A DNA stretch of 64,000 bases from Leptodactylus fallax. Lineage: Eukaryota; Chordata; Amphibia; Anura; Leptodactylidae. The stretch covers positions 7,785,501-7,849,500 of the forward strand of contig CAMRHE010000035.1 of assembly GCA_947044405.1 (NCBI GenBank). Reading direction: 5' to 3'. The notes under the pieces are model-generated. The model had not been told where the DNA came from and did no database searches. It saw nothing but the letters and a program-made list of their open reading frames with translations. The translations under genes and the position numbers were made by a program. How positions within the stretch are numbered: the stretch's first letter is position 1; each line of letters starts with the position of its first letter. This document shows positions 22,230-32,590 of the stretch, one piece after another.

Positions 22230-22890
22230 GGCCTATACTAGAATAGAAGGCCTCATCACAGACGATGATGACAGGGAGTACAGAGAACTGAACCGGGATT
22301 TTGTGGACTGGTGCCAGCGGTACCACCTGAGGATTAACACTGGGAAGACCAATGAGATGATGGTAGACTTCCGTAAATGCAGATGCCCTCCTAAACCAGT
22401 GGACATCCAGAAGACGAGCATCGAGATTGCCAACACGTATAAGTACCTGGGTGTGCTCCTTAATAATAAGCTGGACTGAGTAGAAAACATGGAGATCCTG
22501 TACAGTAAGGGCCACAGCAGGCTCTACCTGTTTAGGAGGCTGAGAGCCTTTGGAGTCCAGGGGGCACTTTTTAGGGCTTTTTTCATCTCGGTAGTGGCAT
22601 CAGCCATCTTCTTTGGAGTGGCCTGCTGGGGGAGCAGTATATCAACCAGGGACAGAAATAAACTTGACAAGCTAATTAGAAGGGCCAGCTCTGTCCTGGG
22701 GAGCCCACAGTACCCAGTGCAGCTGGTGGGTGACAGAAGGATACTGTCCGTGGTGAGCTCCATGCTCATAAGTCCCATCCCATGCATGAGACCGTGATAG
22801 TGCTGGGCAGTACTGTCAGTGACTGACTACTTCACCCTAAGTGTGAGAAGGAACACTATCAGAAGTTTTTCCTCCCCGCTGGTTTTAAAA
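22230..22890 (+). pseudogene. L2-like LINE ORF2 C-terminal fragment
   Basis: The frame reads ELNRDFVDWCQRYHLRINTG, KTNEMMVDFR, IANTYKYLGVLLNNKLD, then after one in-frame stop (TGA about 22478) SKGHSRLYLFRRLRAFGVQG, FFGVACWGSSISTRDRNKLD, RRASSVLG and GDRRILSVVSSML. This is the region after the reverse-transcriptase core of L2-group LINEs. A later frame carries LHP-C-K-HY, RSFLP-type remnants. The 5' part is lost. Two other members lie at 30305-30678 and 49966-50490. Confidence 0.83.
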
Positions 22891-22894
22891 CCAT

Positions 22895-23068
22895 AATTTG
22901 CAAATAAATTCTTAAAAAATCAGACAATGTGATTTTCTAGATATGTTTTCTCATTTTGTCTCTCATAGTTGAGGTCTACCTATGATGTCAATTACAGGCC
23001 TCTCTCATCTTTTTAAGTGGGAGAACTTTCACAATTGGTGGCTGACTAAATACTTTTTCCCCCACTGT
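22895..23068. mobile_element. Orphan Tc1 terminal repeat
   Basis: Ends AATTGGTGGCTGACTAAATA then CTTTTTCCCCCACTG, followed by TA (23069-23070). The same terminus in reverse, CAGTGGGGAAAAAAGTATTT then AGTCAGCCACCAATTGTG, lies at 35281. Only one end is present here; the rest of the transposon is missing. Confidence 0.68.
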
Positions 23069-23480
23069 ATTGAGACAACTGGGTATGGTGTGAGCCAATG
23101 GCAATCACTTATTTACCTAATACACTCCATTAACATAGAGGAGCAAAATGTTTCACTCCATTTCCTTTTAAAATATAGCTTTTATTAATTCTTATTAAGA
23201 ATAAAGTAAATAAAATTAAATACTGGTGCAATGTGTGAGTTAAAAACTCAGCAGTTACCACCCTTAAATTTCACTACTAAATCATTGTAGATTCAGTTGT
23301 GGTGATTAGGAAACCTTCCTTTGCAATATTTCTGTATTATTAACTCTCTCAGCTGTCTTTGGTAAAGTTTATATAACAGGCTGAATTTCAAAGCTAGTTC
23401 TCAGCTCATTCACCACATGGTCCCTATCTATTTGAGTGAAAAGAATGATCATCTGTTGATTTTAAAACTTACAGAGCAGC

Positions 23481-23520
23481 CCCCCCGACATGTTTCACCA
23501 TTACTGACGTCCTCAGGGGT
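23481..23520 (-). ncRNA. Hammerhead-like motif in PLE 3' region
   Basis: On the minus strand: CCC-CTGAGGA (23510-23516, fits the CTGANGA core), then GAAAC (23492-23496), AT, GTC (23487-23489) and a G run that can pair with the upstream CCC as stem I. Stem III would be the usual two pairs. Stem II is poor, so activity is unlikely. Confidence 0.52.
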
Positions 23521-24592
23521 GCATGGGGCTGTTTGAAATCTACAAGTCAGTGTAGTAACTTATATATAACCTTCTTTCTCCACTCTCATCTCAAGATGGG
23601 CAGGATCTCTAACATCCAATAACCAATCAAAGTGCTTTAGGGGTAAAAACATCCAACCCCTTATCCAATAAACACGATTGTTTAAAAACGGTACTGCCTC
23701 CTATTTAGATTATACTTACATCATCACCTATGATAGGATTCATCTACATCTGCGTTTTAATGCACTGCTTCTTCTTTCTAAGTTTATACGCATGTGCGGG
23801 AGCTCTCTCCAAGGTTCCACAGGATCTACTCAGGTCCCATGCATGCGGGGACACACACTGAAGGTTTCGGCAATTCTAAGTGTTCGCGCATGCGGGATGG
23901 TAGTATTGCGCATGCGTAGAATCACACATAAGTCATCAGCAGATTGTAAGTCTCCATGCATGTGTGGAGAAATAACAAGCTTCACAGTTATACAGTAACT
24001 ATGTCAACACTCATGCACGGTGGCCCACACTCACACATCCTATCTTTTCTAAGCCCCAGGTCATGCACAACTTGCATTCTTACCAAGGTTAATCATACTT
24101 GCCTTTACTTGGTATATTTATGTGTTCAAGATTAGCATTCATTCCCCATGTATGGATTATACATTAATGGCTCATAATATGGTAAAGACCACTACAGCTA
24201 ATTTTTTTTGGGAATCTCTATCTCTTATCTCACCAGAGATATATAAGATGATGGTTAACTGGATGTTATAGTAGCATCCATATTTAAACAGATGCTTTAA
24301 ACTACTCGGCTTAATTGCTGAGCGTCACTATTAAGTTAAGCTCTAATGTAATGTTATGTTATTTTGATTATTACTGTATTAGTTTTAAATAGTCATATTT
24401 AGCATATCCTTTTACTCATTTTAGTATTTCTGACCCATCTTTGATGATATTGTTGGTTGACAAAACCTTCTGCTATATCAAGAATTATATAGTAGGCATT
24501 AGTTCATAGTATGTATCTATTTTCTCATTACTATATCAATACACTAATCTATCAATTTTGTGTATCGGTTTTCTCTTAAAATTCTTCATCTA

Positions 24593-25796
24593 CAAGTGGC
24601 GTACATTAAAGATTTCCCCTGACCCACTTCTATTTATCACAGGACACTGAAACTGCACATGTGTAATGGTATAAGTCTCTATAGGTTATGTGCCAATTTG
24701 CAACTCAGAACCGATAATGGTCTTGATTTTACAGGTGCTGAAGTGGTGTGAGGTTTGGACCTAGAGCAGTCATCAAGTTCCTTTACTTGAAAGGCCACAC
24801 ACCAAAGGAGACGTTCAATGAGATGAAAGAGGTTTATGGTGATGATTCCACATCATATGATGTAGTCAAGAACTAGGGCGACCCACTCTGCTATTGATGA
24901 AAACACCATCCAGCAAGTGGAGGTCGCCATTTTGGAAAATCGCCATGTAACCATTCGCCACCTAGCCCAAAATGTCAAGATTAGTGTGGGGTCCGTGGAA
25001 AAAATCTTCCAAGGTATCTGCTCGCTGGGTTCCCTGGCTGCTCACATCTTTCCAGAAGCAGGAACGAGTCGAATGCTCTCAGGCTCCATTGACGCTGTGC
25101 CATTGAAACCAGGAGGACTTTTTCAACAGACTGATCACACAGGATGAAAGCTGGGTCCATCACTATGATCCTGAGACTAAAGTCCAGTCGATGCAATGGA
25201 AGCATCATGACTCACTGCATCCAAAGATGGCACGTTCCCAACCCTTGGCAGGCAAGGTCATGCTCACAGTATTTTGGGACCAGCACAGAGTAGTATTGAT
25301 GGATTTCCTAGCAAAGGGTACCATGATCACTGGGGCAAACTATGCTTCACTGCTGCGGAAATTGCAGGAGCCATCAAAACCAAGAGACGTTGCATGCTCA
25401 CCAAAGGTTTTCGCCTTCTGCAAGACAATGCACCAGTTCACAACTCACATGTGGCCCAAATGGAAGCAATCTCCTGTGGCTTTGAAATTCTACTGCATCC
25501 CCCTTATTCACCTAACCTTGCACCATAGGACTTCCACCTCTTTCCAACAATGAAATTATTTTTGAAGGGCAAACTTTTTCCAGATGATGAGACTCTGATT
25601 TCCGAAATCACAACATGGCTTTTGGAGCAACCTGTCGACTTCTACAAGCGAGGTGTTTACAGTTGCTTAAAAAGATGGGAGAAGTATGTGTCCCTAGGTG
25701 ACACCTATGTAGAGAAGGACTAATAACTTTGCCAAGTTTCATTGCTGTCAGTCCACAGGAAGTGGGTCAGGGGAAATCTTTAATGAACACCCCTTG
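24593..25796 (+). mobile_element. mariner transposon
   Basis: The ends CAAGTGGCGTACATTAAAGA and, in reverse, CAAGGGGTGTTCATTAAAGA continue into a shared TTTCCCCTGACCCACTTC. TA flanks both ends (24591-24592 and 25797-25798). At 1204 bp the length suits a complete mariner. It is inserted in the 3' part of the PLE and is younger than it. Confidence 0.9.
24765..25723 (+). pseudogene. mariner transposase, broken
   Basis: Pieces in order: FLYLKGHTPKETFNEMKEVY (about 24779), HVTIRHLAQNVKISVGSVEK (DNA-binding helices), ITQDESWVHHYDPETK (first aspartate), WKHHDSLHPKMARSQPLAGK, VMLTVFWDQ, LLQDNAPVHNSHVAQ (second aspartate), CGFEILLHPPYSPNLAP, then a stop in the serine codon immediately before the third aspartate, DFHLFPTMKLFLKGK, and WEKYVSLGDTYVEKD at the end. 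The second and third aspartates are 34 residues apart, the DD34D spacing of mariners. At least three frameshifts or stops make it inactive. Confidence 0.87.
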
Positions 25797-25829
25797 TATC
25801 CTTGTATATATCATTTTACAGAAAAGCTA

Positions 25830-26110
25830 AGTAGGTAAACCCTTCATTCATGCCATCCGGCATGAAATTTCAAAGTTTATAAGTCAATATTGCTTCTAAT
25901 TGCAGAAGCTTTTTATCAAAGTTTGATCTTCTAGGTCCTACTTTAATATGACACAATTTCAGTTGTGTCGCATCAGTTTCATGTATTAATCTTATGTGCC
26001 TTGATAGAGGGGTATCCTTAGCTGTATTAATTGTGCTTGAGTGTCCAGAGATTCATCTCTTGAGTTGTTGGGTTGTTTTGCCTACACAGAGGTTAGGGCA
26101 ACTACATTGT
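25830..26110 (-). pseudogene. PLE GIY-YIG endonuclease domain
   Basis: On the minus strand the translation reads VIYIAQCSCPNLCVGKTTQQ LKR (the two GIY-YIG strands, with CVG in place of YIG), then a stop, ISGHSSTI, TPLSRHIRLIHETDATQLKL and LLQLEAILTYKL. This domain order fits the C terminus of Penelope-like proteins. It is separated from the reverse transcriptase by about 430 bp of further PLE sequence and the MITE. One in-frame stop and the altered YIG motif indicate loss of function. It follows the mariner insertion closely. Confidence 0.78.
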
Positions 26111-26559
26111 GCTATATAGATTACTCATCAAATTATCTCAGTTAGCCTCTAAAAGGTATCGCCTGATTTCTTCACTCTTCCACTGCTTTTTCAGTTAGTA
26201 AATTGCTCAATTTAAACACATTCTCTGTTCACCGGGTTAGTAAATTCTTTCTTAAGTGGTTGGAATTTACAAAAAGTACAAGAACCACAAGGATAGGAGA
26301 TCTAATTAAGAATAGAAAATTTAGATTTGACTGTAGCCACATCAGTTTATATGTGGCTTTTTCTCCTAGGTGGCTGTGGACCAACAAAGTCTCTTAGGTT
26401 TTTTCCTCTCCTATAGATAATGCTTGGAGTTGGACCTATAACTGGTTTTAGAACAGGATCAAAGGTCAGTAATGGCCAGAATTTTTTTCATTGCTCTGAA
26501 CACTTCTGATGTATATGCGTCATATGTCCCTATACATCTTATTTGTCGACTTCCTTCTT

Positions 26560-26736
26560 CTTCCCTGCTGCTTTTATGCTGTAATTTTAGCTCTTCTGTA
26601 TGCTCAATGTAATGCGTTTTTAGGAAACCCTCTTATACGGAACCTACAATATAGCTCCTTACACTCATCTTCAAAGTTTGATTCATCTGATATGTTTCGT
26701 CTTGCTCTCAGGTATTGTCTAATAGGGATGCTTTGC
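26560..26736 (-). pseudogene. PLE post-RT segment
   Basis: The translation reads SIPIRQYLRARRNISDESNF, CKELYCRFRIRGFPKNAL and AYRRAKI. This matches the conserved segment between reverse transcriptase and endonuclease in Penelope-like proteins (a QYLR-RRN motif and a C-terminal FR-RG-P motif). A TGA lies after NALH. The MITE at 26741 splits it from the reverse transcriptase. Confidence 0.75.
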
Positions 26737-26740
26737 TTAA

Positions 26741-27361
26741 AGCATAACTAAACTTTAAATCAACTATATATCATCTTTCAGTATGAATGTCATTGATAAA
26801 TTTTGTAATTTACTTTATTAGGGAATTTGGCCTCCTTTATATTTATCTGAGCTTCTGAATTACACCCTATGTCTATTCTTTATCCTCCTCTGCTATTCAG
26901 TGTTTGTCTGTTGCTAGCTGAAATCCATACACCATTTACATGTACATAGTGTATGGGTTCTACTCGCTATGAGTACGGGAGATCAGTGTCTGTACAGTGC
27001 ACACGCCCCCTGCTTGACGTCATGTACCAAGAAGAGCAGGGGATATTCTCTTCCCTGTGTTTTTTTCTGATTGGTTAGCTGTATAAGTGTATGATGTGAA
27101 CTATGGGCAGATTGAAATAACGCATACAGTACTGGCAAACATCACACACAGAAAGACATGCCTCGCAGAAACTAGCTAGAAGCAGGAATTGCGTGAGAAA
27201 ATATCTGGAAAAGTACATAAGGAAAAAAGCTGCAAAACAGTACGTTTAAGTGAAAAAAATTGCTTAGAGTAATGTTTTCACATATAGTGAACATTAGTTA
27301 CGTTTTAAGTGCTGGTGGATGTCAACTTTCTTGGGGCAATAAACTATTTGTTGCTGTGGCT
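26741..27361. mobile_element. TTAA-flanked MITE inside the PLE
   Basis: TTAA occurs at 26737-26740 and 27362-27365, exactly where PLE protein homology breaks off and resumes. The ends share only AGC, so terminal repeats are weak. No coding content. The TTAA flanks suggest a piggyBac-mobilised element. Confidence 0.65.
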
Positions 27362-27365
27362 TTAA

Positions 27366-28535
27366 AGAAATATTTTGGTTTGGATATGGTCTGCCGTATA
27401 TAATGAGATTGTTAGGTCCAAAAAAACTGATACACTCCAGGTGAATTTCTGATATGAATTTCATACCTATTACATTATTGTTCAGAATTGTAACAAAGTT
27501 TTAAAAAATTGATTGACCGCCCTCCCATAGAATTAGAATATCATCTATGTAGCGCCCCCCAGTATTGAATGTGGCTTGTGTAATACTCAAATCTTGTCTG
27601 ATACTGCTATACAGTGCTTCAACGTCTAAACTGGCTAAAAAGGGCCTCTTGTAATCTTGATAAAGCTCATAAAGTGGTATAGCTATCATGATACAGTCAA
27701 CATAGGTACTGATACCTTGAGTTAAGCTGTCATAGACTGAGATGATGAACCTTCCCAGTATTGGTGTTCTCTGCTTATACACTTTTGGCAGCACATAAAA
27801 AGTTGCTATCATGGGGCTTGAATTAAATAAGTATTTGTATTCATCATCTGATTATCACTCTTGGCCTTCATTAATAGGTTAGTAAATTCTTTTAATTATT
27901 CATTGGTTGGGTCCTTAGGTAAAATTTCATATGTATCTCTATCCATTAATAGTATTTCTGCCATATCAGGATATTCCAGTTCATAATTACTATATTCTTC
28001 CTTTGTCTGAAGGTTTCAGTACGATATCCTCCCTACTTTTCAAATCCCTCAAAGGTATTTTTTCTGATTCTCAGAAATCTGTAAATTACATTTTCAGATT
28101 TTGATCTATATGTTTTCTGAGGTTTAATTTTTTCAATTTCCATACATGTCATTTTAACAAATGTCTTGATAGTTGGGTATTGTGTGAAAAGGCAAGTAAT
28201 TTTAGATTTTGGTTTGAAATTCCTAAAAGGTGCAACGGCATGTATTGTTTACTCTATATTGTCATCTTCTAGTTGTTGGAGCATTTTTATAGCCTTGCTT
28301 ACCCTATTTCTTTGTATTTTCTCATCACGTATTTGGTTTTTAAAGTGTTGTGAAGTGTGAGTTTCCTTACAATTCATATCCTTCCCCCAGGTGTAATTGT
28401 CAATTGGGAAAGTTAGTGTGAACGTGGAAGCTTTTCTCAAGAGGTAAATTTTTGTGTTGTTCAGTTCGACTGTTGACAAATTAATTACTAGTTTGTCATT
28501 CTCCTCCACATTTATGGGATCATTTGGACAGTGGC
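27366..28535 (-). pseudogene. PLE reverse transcriptase
   Basis: From right to left: LVINLSTVELNNTKIYLLRK and FPIDNYTWGKDM (N-terminal PLE region, 28249-28535), then about 430 bp of poorly readable PLE sequence, FYVLPKVYKQRTPILGRFII, LTQGISTYVDCIM, PFLASLDVEALYSSI (catalytic aspartate of motif A) and, after an apparent deletion that brings them together, GGRYIDDILILWEGG (motif C, YIDD, at about 27540-27551), then EIHLECISFFGPNNLI. The YIDD box and the LDVE-LY-SI motif are those of PLE reverse transcriptases, which are related to telomerase. Frameshifts make it inactive. Confidence 0.86.
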
Positions 28536-28764
28536 GTAACAAGACTCCTATGGGCCCTAGTGCAAATTTTGGACTGGGGCCCACCTCTCTGACCCTTGTC
28601 TACCTCTAACAGTAGGAAAACAGGAACAATGGTATATTAGGGTACTTTTCCTTAAAAAAAAAAAAAAAAAAAACACTCTGAAAACCCTTTTAAATATTAC
28701 CTCCATACTGCTACTGAACAAATCAATAATACCATCATACAATGTACATATTGCTGTTGCACTA
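28536..28764. mobile_element. hAT-like terminus, other end not found
   Basis: Begins CAGTGGCGTAACAAGACTCC then TATGGGCCC, the CAGTGGCGTAAC type of end. It cuts off the PLE protein homology exactly here. A convincing right end with a matching 8-bp duplication was not found; the element may be truncated or rearranged with the copy at 30043. Confidence 0.5.
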
Positions 28765-29141
28765 CAGGTGCAGCTCAATAAATTAGAATATCTTTGAAAC
28801 TTTTATTTATTTCAGTAATTAAATTTAAAAAAGTGACCCCCTATATTTTCTAGATTCTTTACACACAGAGTGTTCTATTTCAAGTGTTTTATTTCTGTAA
28901 ATGTTGATTATGGATTACAGGTAATGAAAACCAAAATCTAGGAAAATTTTAATATTGTAAAAAAGTTCAGTATTGTAAATGCAGTGTGTCACCTGCCAAG
29001 GTTTCCTAAGCCTTTAAATGGTCCCTCAGTCTGGTTCAGTAGGACACAGAATCATGGAAGACGCTGATTATGAATTGTATTACTGAATTACTGAAATGAG
29101 TGAATGTTTCAAAGATATTCTAATTTATTGAGATGCACCTG
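28765..29141. mobile_element. Tc1-type MITE
   Basis: The ends CAGGTGCAGCTCAATAAATT then AGAATATCTTTGAAAC are inverted at the right (GTTTCAAAGATATTCTAATT then TATTGAGATGCACCTG). TA lies at 28763-28764 and 29142-29143. The 377-bp length and lack of a frame make it non-autonomous. Confidence 0.88.
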
Positions 29142-29143
29142 TA

Positions 29144-30042
29144 GCTATAGTTATCCCATCAAAAATAGTGCCACATAGACAACATCCCTTAACAGTACTG
29201 CCAGATAGTGCTTCCCCAAAAATAATGTCCCATATTGTGCCCCAGACATTAGTTGTACCCTAGATGGTTATAGTGCAGCACACAGACAGTAATAGTGCCC
29301 CTTTTAGGTTCCATACAATATGCCCGCTGTACAGTAATAATGTCCCTTTATTGTCCCCTAGACAGTAATAATGTGGTTTAGAGACTTCAATACAGTAATA
29401 AAGATCCCCTTCGTTCCCAAATTTGTGTCTTTTAAAAGAGTAATAATGCCTCCTTTCTACTTAAAGCAGCCTGGGACTTCCAGAGTGTATGACAGGGCAG
29501 GGAGCCATAGGCATTGATTCAATATATACTGTACCTATATAAAAAACACACAGCTGCAGTATGTACCTATATGTAATACACATACTGTAAGTAGTAAATA
29601 TGTATAAATATGCTATTTGTGCCACAAACACTGAACATGGAGATGGTTTAATGTTGTTAAACTTAGACCATAAAATCCAGTGAAGTCCATCAGACAGGGA
29701 GATGTCAGAGGCTCAACAGGGATGATGCTGACATTCTCCCTGCAGAAAAAATGGCAACCACTGACCTCTCTAAGGTTACCAGACAGCAGGGCAGCACACA
29801 AACTAACTCTGACCTGACATTATCTACTGCTAGGAAAATTCTTGTTTGGTTTCACAACCTCCATATTTCTCATACATCCTCCCTCTGCTGAATGAAGATG
29901 CCGTTTAATCTTACTAGGAGGCTGATTTACACCTGGCACAAGCTGCACGCATGTCGTATAGGGCTGGGATCGCCTCATACCTGATTCTTTCATCAGCTGC
30001 CTTCCTCCCTTATCTTGAGTAAATATACTCAGTTAGCCTCTA
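29144..30042. other. Decayed ~30-bp repeats, then unassigned DNA
   Basis: To about 29450 there are irregular words such as ACAGTAATAATG-CCC and ATAGTGCC-C, recalling a worn-out form of the hAT minisatellite. After 29460 nothing is recognised. No domain-bearing frame. Confidence 0.35.
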
Positions 30043-30248
30043 AGGCCCCTGATGTTTTTTTTTTTTTTTAATAGGCCGTTACCTGCTGGAGTAACACCAG
30101 CAGGTAACGGGCCTTATTTACTTACCGATCCCCGATCTTGCTCACAGCCACCTGCGCTTCCATTCTGCTGAAGCGGAGGTGGCTGTGAGCAGGAGCGGGG
30201 ATGGGTAAGTAAAGCCGCGGGCCCATGAATCCCACAAACATTGCTATC

Positions 30249-30286
30249 ATTATACTCTGGGGTCTTTTCAGACCCCAGAGTATAAT
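30249..30286. repeat. Conserved hairpin, copy c (perfect)
   Basis: The 17-base arm ATTATACTCTGGGGTCT pairs perfectly with its complement across a TTTC loop. Confidence 0.9.
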
Positions 30287-30304
30287 GACCGGAAGCACAG
30301 GGGA

Positions 30305-30643
30305 GGTGAGGGAACATGCGGGAGAATAACTCCCATCCTATGCATGAGACCGTGATAGTGCTGGGCAGTACTGTCAGTGACCGACTGCTCCACCCTAAGT
30401 GTGAGAAGGAGTGCTATCGGAAGTCTTTCCTCCCCACCTAAGCGGAGATCAATACACACAGAGAACTGAAATATCTTTCTGCCTTTAAATTCCCCCCCCC
30501 TCCCCTGCTACTTCCTATCTGTCTGTCTACTGCCAATGTAATGCCCCTTACCTTGGATCATTCCTGTACATGTTGTATTTGTATCCACTTATCTTTGCTG
30601 CTGTAACACACTGAATTTCCCCATTGTGAGACTATTAAAGGAC

Positions 30644-30676
<33 letters not shown>

Positions 30677-30678
30677 AA
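30305..30678 (+). mobile_element. 5'-truncated L2-like LINE with (ATT)n tail
   Basis: The last ~50 codons of ORF2 (TGCATGAGACCGTGATAG, CCCTAAGTGTGAGAAGGA, GTCTTTCCTCCCCACC; protein theme LHPKCEKECYRKSFLP) are followed by a 3' untranslated region with GAATTTCCCCATTGTGAG and ACTATTAAAGGACT, then (ATT)n. It lies inside the hAT copy, whose sequence resumes at AACAATGTTACTTACC. Confidence 0.85.
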
Positions 30679-30906
30679 AACAATGTTACTTACCTCTCCT
30701 GCGATCCGGCAGTCTTTGCCGTCTTGGTGACATCGCAGACATCATGTGGGCCAGGCCAGCATCATTATGCATCGCGACGCATGCCTGGCTCATGTGACGT
30801 CTGGTCCAACATTGAAGAAGGCCAAAAGTAGCGGGGAGTGTGCCGGAGCCAGGGAGAGGTAAGCAACATTGTTTTTTTGTTTGTCTCCTCCCCTGGGTAT
30901 CCAATC

Positions 30907-30944
30907 ATTATACTCTGGGGTCTGAAAACAGCCCAGAGTATAAT
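30907..30944. repeat. Conserved hairpin, copy d
   Basis: Thirteen outer base pairs (ATTATACTCTGGG with CCCAGAGTATAAT) are intact; the inner stem has decayed. Confidence 0.75.
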
Positions 30945-30961
30945 TATTGTTCATAGGTGGT

Positions 30962-31207
30962 CCACAATGGGGCATAATACTGTATGCAGGGGTCACTATG
31001 GCGCATAATAGTGTGTGCAGGGGCGACTTTGGTGCATAATAGTGTATGCAGGGTCCACTATGATGCATAATAGTGTGTGCAGGGGCCACTATGGGGCATA
31101 ACAGTGTGTGCAGGGGCCACTATGGGGCATAATAGTGTGTGCAGGGGTCACTATGGCGCATAATAGTGTGTGCAGGGGCCACTGTGGGCATAACAGTGTG
31201 TGCAGGA
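30962..31207 (-). repeat. 31-bp minisatellite, second array
   Basis: About eight units of GCATAATAGTGTGTGCAGGG and neighbours, the reverse complement of the 10168 array. Unit length is near 31 bases, with single-base variants. Confidence 0.85.
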
Positions 31208-31343
31208 ATGTGGGGAATGCAGTTTGTGCAGGGGGGGGGCGGTTGCCGGGGGGCCATGTCAAATGTTCGCCTTGGGGTCCAGCCATTTCTAGTTACGTCA
31301 CAGCTCCCGCAGTTCACCCAATCAGGTGCTTGTCTACTCACAG

Positions 31344-31880
31344 CTATGGCAAGGGACTGTAAGTAAAATGCATTTTCATTGGCTGAAAGGTTGGAGAATA
31401 ATTCTGTGTTTTGGGTACCAGTAATTGTTGTGCCCCTGCATTTGGGTATATCTCGCTTATTCTTTCATTCATTTTGCATTGTATCCCCAATGTTCCCGTT
31501 CTCTCAACTGTATTGTTGACACACCCCTTCCTGAAACAGGAGTACCATTTGTTGCTGTTTTTGGATGGAAGGGGAATTATGTTTGTTTGTTGTAATATCA
31601 GGGGGTGTCCAGACTCCATATTGGAATTCTTTTGGTCTTCTGGTGGTTTTGTTATAGCCTGCAATTGTTGATTTGATAATGGCATATTATTAGTTCTAAT
31701 AAACAATTTTTCCCTCTATAAAGGTCAGTTTGATAGTTATTTATGTCTCTTTTCCTTGCTGGGTTGTGACGATTTTTAAAGGATTTATGTTTAGTGCCTG
31801 TTCTAGTTTGTTCTTGTCTTGTAAAGTAGACTTCGCTCTCTGAGTAGTCAGATTCTGAAATATTACTGTATAACAAACAA
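31344..31880 (-). pseudogene. Possible PLE N-terminal reading frames
   Basis: Two overlapping minus-strand frames of 120 and 74 codons (31344-31706, 31652-31876) have no domain I recognise. They lie between the inserted hAT material and the PLE terminal repeat, where the N terminus and 5' region of the PLE should be. Basic stretches (KHKSFKNRHNPARKRD) would suit a nucleic-acid-binding N-terminal region, but that is inference from position. Confidence 0.3.
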
Positions 31881-32414
31881 CTTCTGTTTGTAAGTTTGGT
31901 ATTCAGTACGCGTATTAAATTACTTGTTCTAATTTTTGACCGATTTCTTTTACAAACTGTTTCTCATTCTCATACTAGATATTTTATCATATGTAGATAG
32001 CGTTCAGTTAATACTTGTTACCAGCCTTTCGCAAAGTTCAAATCATTCACATGAGTATCAGGGGTAATATTAATCCTTACTCCTCTATACGTTATCTGCT
32101 GGTGAAAAATATGTCTCTAAACTATGTCTCTAAACTTGCTACTTCCCAGTTTGAACATATATATTATTTGAATGTTTTTTTGCAGTCAATGAAAAGCTAT
32201 CTGTATATCCACCTGATTTGATACCAATGTTTTATTAGAGGAAACTATTGTGGCTTTGTTTGCGATATTATCCAAATATAATTTCTTTGAGAGAAAACCT
32301 GCCATATTACTCCTTATGAGCAAAAAAGCAAAACTTGGGGAAATATTATTCCCCTTGTCTACAGATAACTCCAGGGCTAATAACACTAACACTGAATGTA
32401 TATATTTACTCAAC

Positions 32415-32590
32415 ATATATATTGAGACCACTGGGTCTGGTGTGAGCCACGGGAAAACCACTTATTTACATACTAAATTCCATCAACATAGAGGAGCAAA
32501 ATGTTTGTTTTCTTCCTAATAAGAATTAATAAAAGGTATGTTTTAAACGGGAATGGAAAAGTGAACTGTTTTGCTCTTCTGTGTTGCTAG
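32415..32590. repeat. PLE terminal repeat with inverted partial copy
   Basis: 32415-32500 matches 23071-23155 in the same direction (GTGTGAGCCA, CCACTTATTTAC, AACATAGAGGAGCAAAATGT). Then 32510-32585 matches 23145-23215 in the opposite direction (AATAAGAATTAATAAAAG versus CTTTTATTAATTCTTATT). The end is thus a direct copy followed by an inverted one. Confidence 0.68.

Larger units (their letters stand above)
30043..31304 (-). mobile_element. Truncated non-autonomous hAT-type element
   Basis: In reverse orientation it carries the landmarks of the element at 10039-11421 and 43387-44707: a GGCCCCTGATG-T(n)-AATAGGCCGTTACCTGCTGG block, two hairpins (30249, 30907), a 31-bp minisatellite (30962-31207), a GGGCGG tract and the terminus TTTCTAGTTACGTCAC. 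The outer left terminus is missing. An L2 tail (30305-30678) interrupts it after GAGGGAACAT. Confidence 0.82.
23069..32590 (-). mobile_element. Penelope-like element with nested insertions
   Basis: Read on the minus strand, the parts come in PLE order: terminal region with a partial repeat (32415-32590), possible N-terminal frames (31344-31880), N-terminal and reverse-transcriptase parts (27366-28535), post-RT part (26560-26736), GIY-YIG endonuclease (25830-26110) and a 3' region with a hammerhead-like motif (23481). A segment near 23071-23155 (TGGTGTGAGCCA, CATAGAGGAGCAAAATGTTT) recurs at 32415-32500, giving the terminal repeat. Insertions: mariner (24593), MITE (26741), hAT/Tc1/L2 material (28536-31304). 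PLEs copy themselves by reverse transcription; this one is dead. Confidence 0.72.

Noticed and set aside
26132..30043. Shared 16-base word CTCAGTTAGCCTCTAA near 26132 and 30019
   Set aside because: About one such match is expected by chance in 64 kb, and the flanks do not align.
28536..31304. One hAT element spanning the whole interval, with ends CAGTGGCGTAAC and GTTACGTCACAG
   Set aside because: The flanking octamers (CATTTGGA and CTCCCGCA) do not match, and the right part is a reversed copy of another family member.
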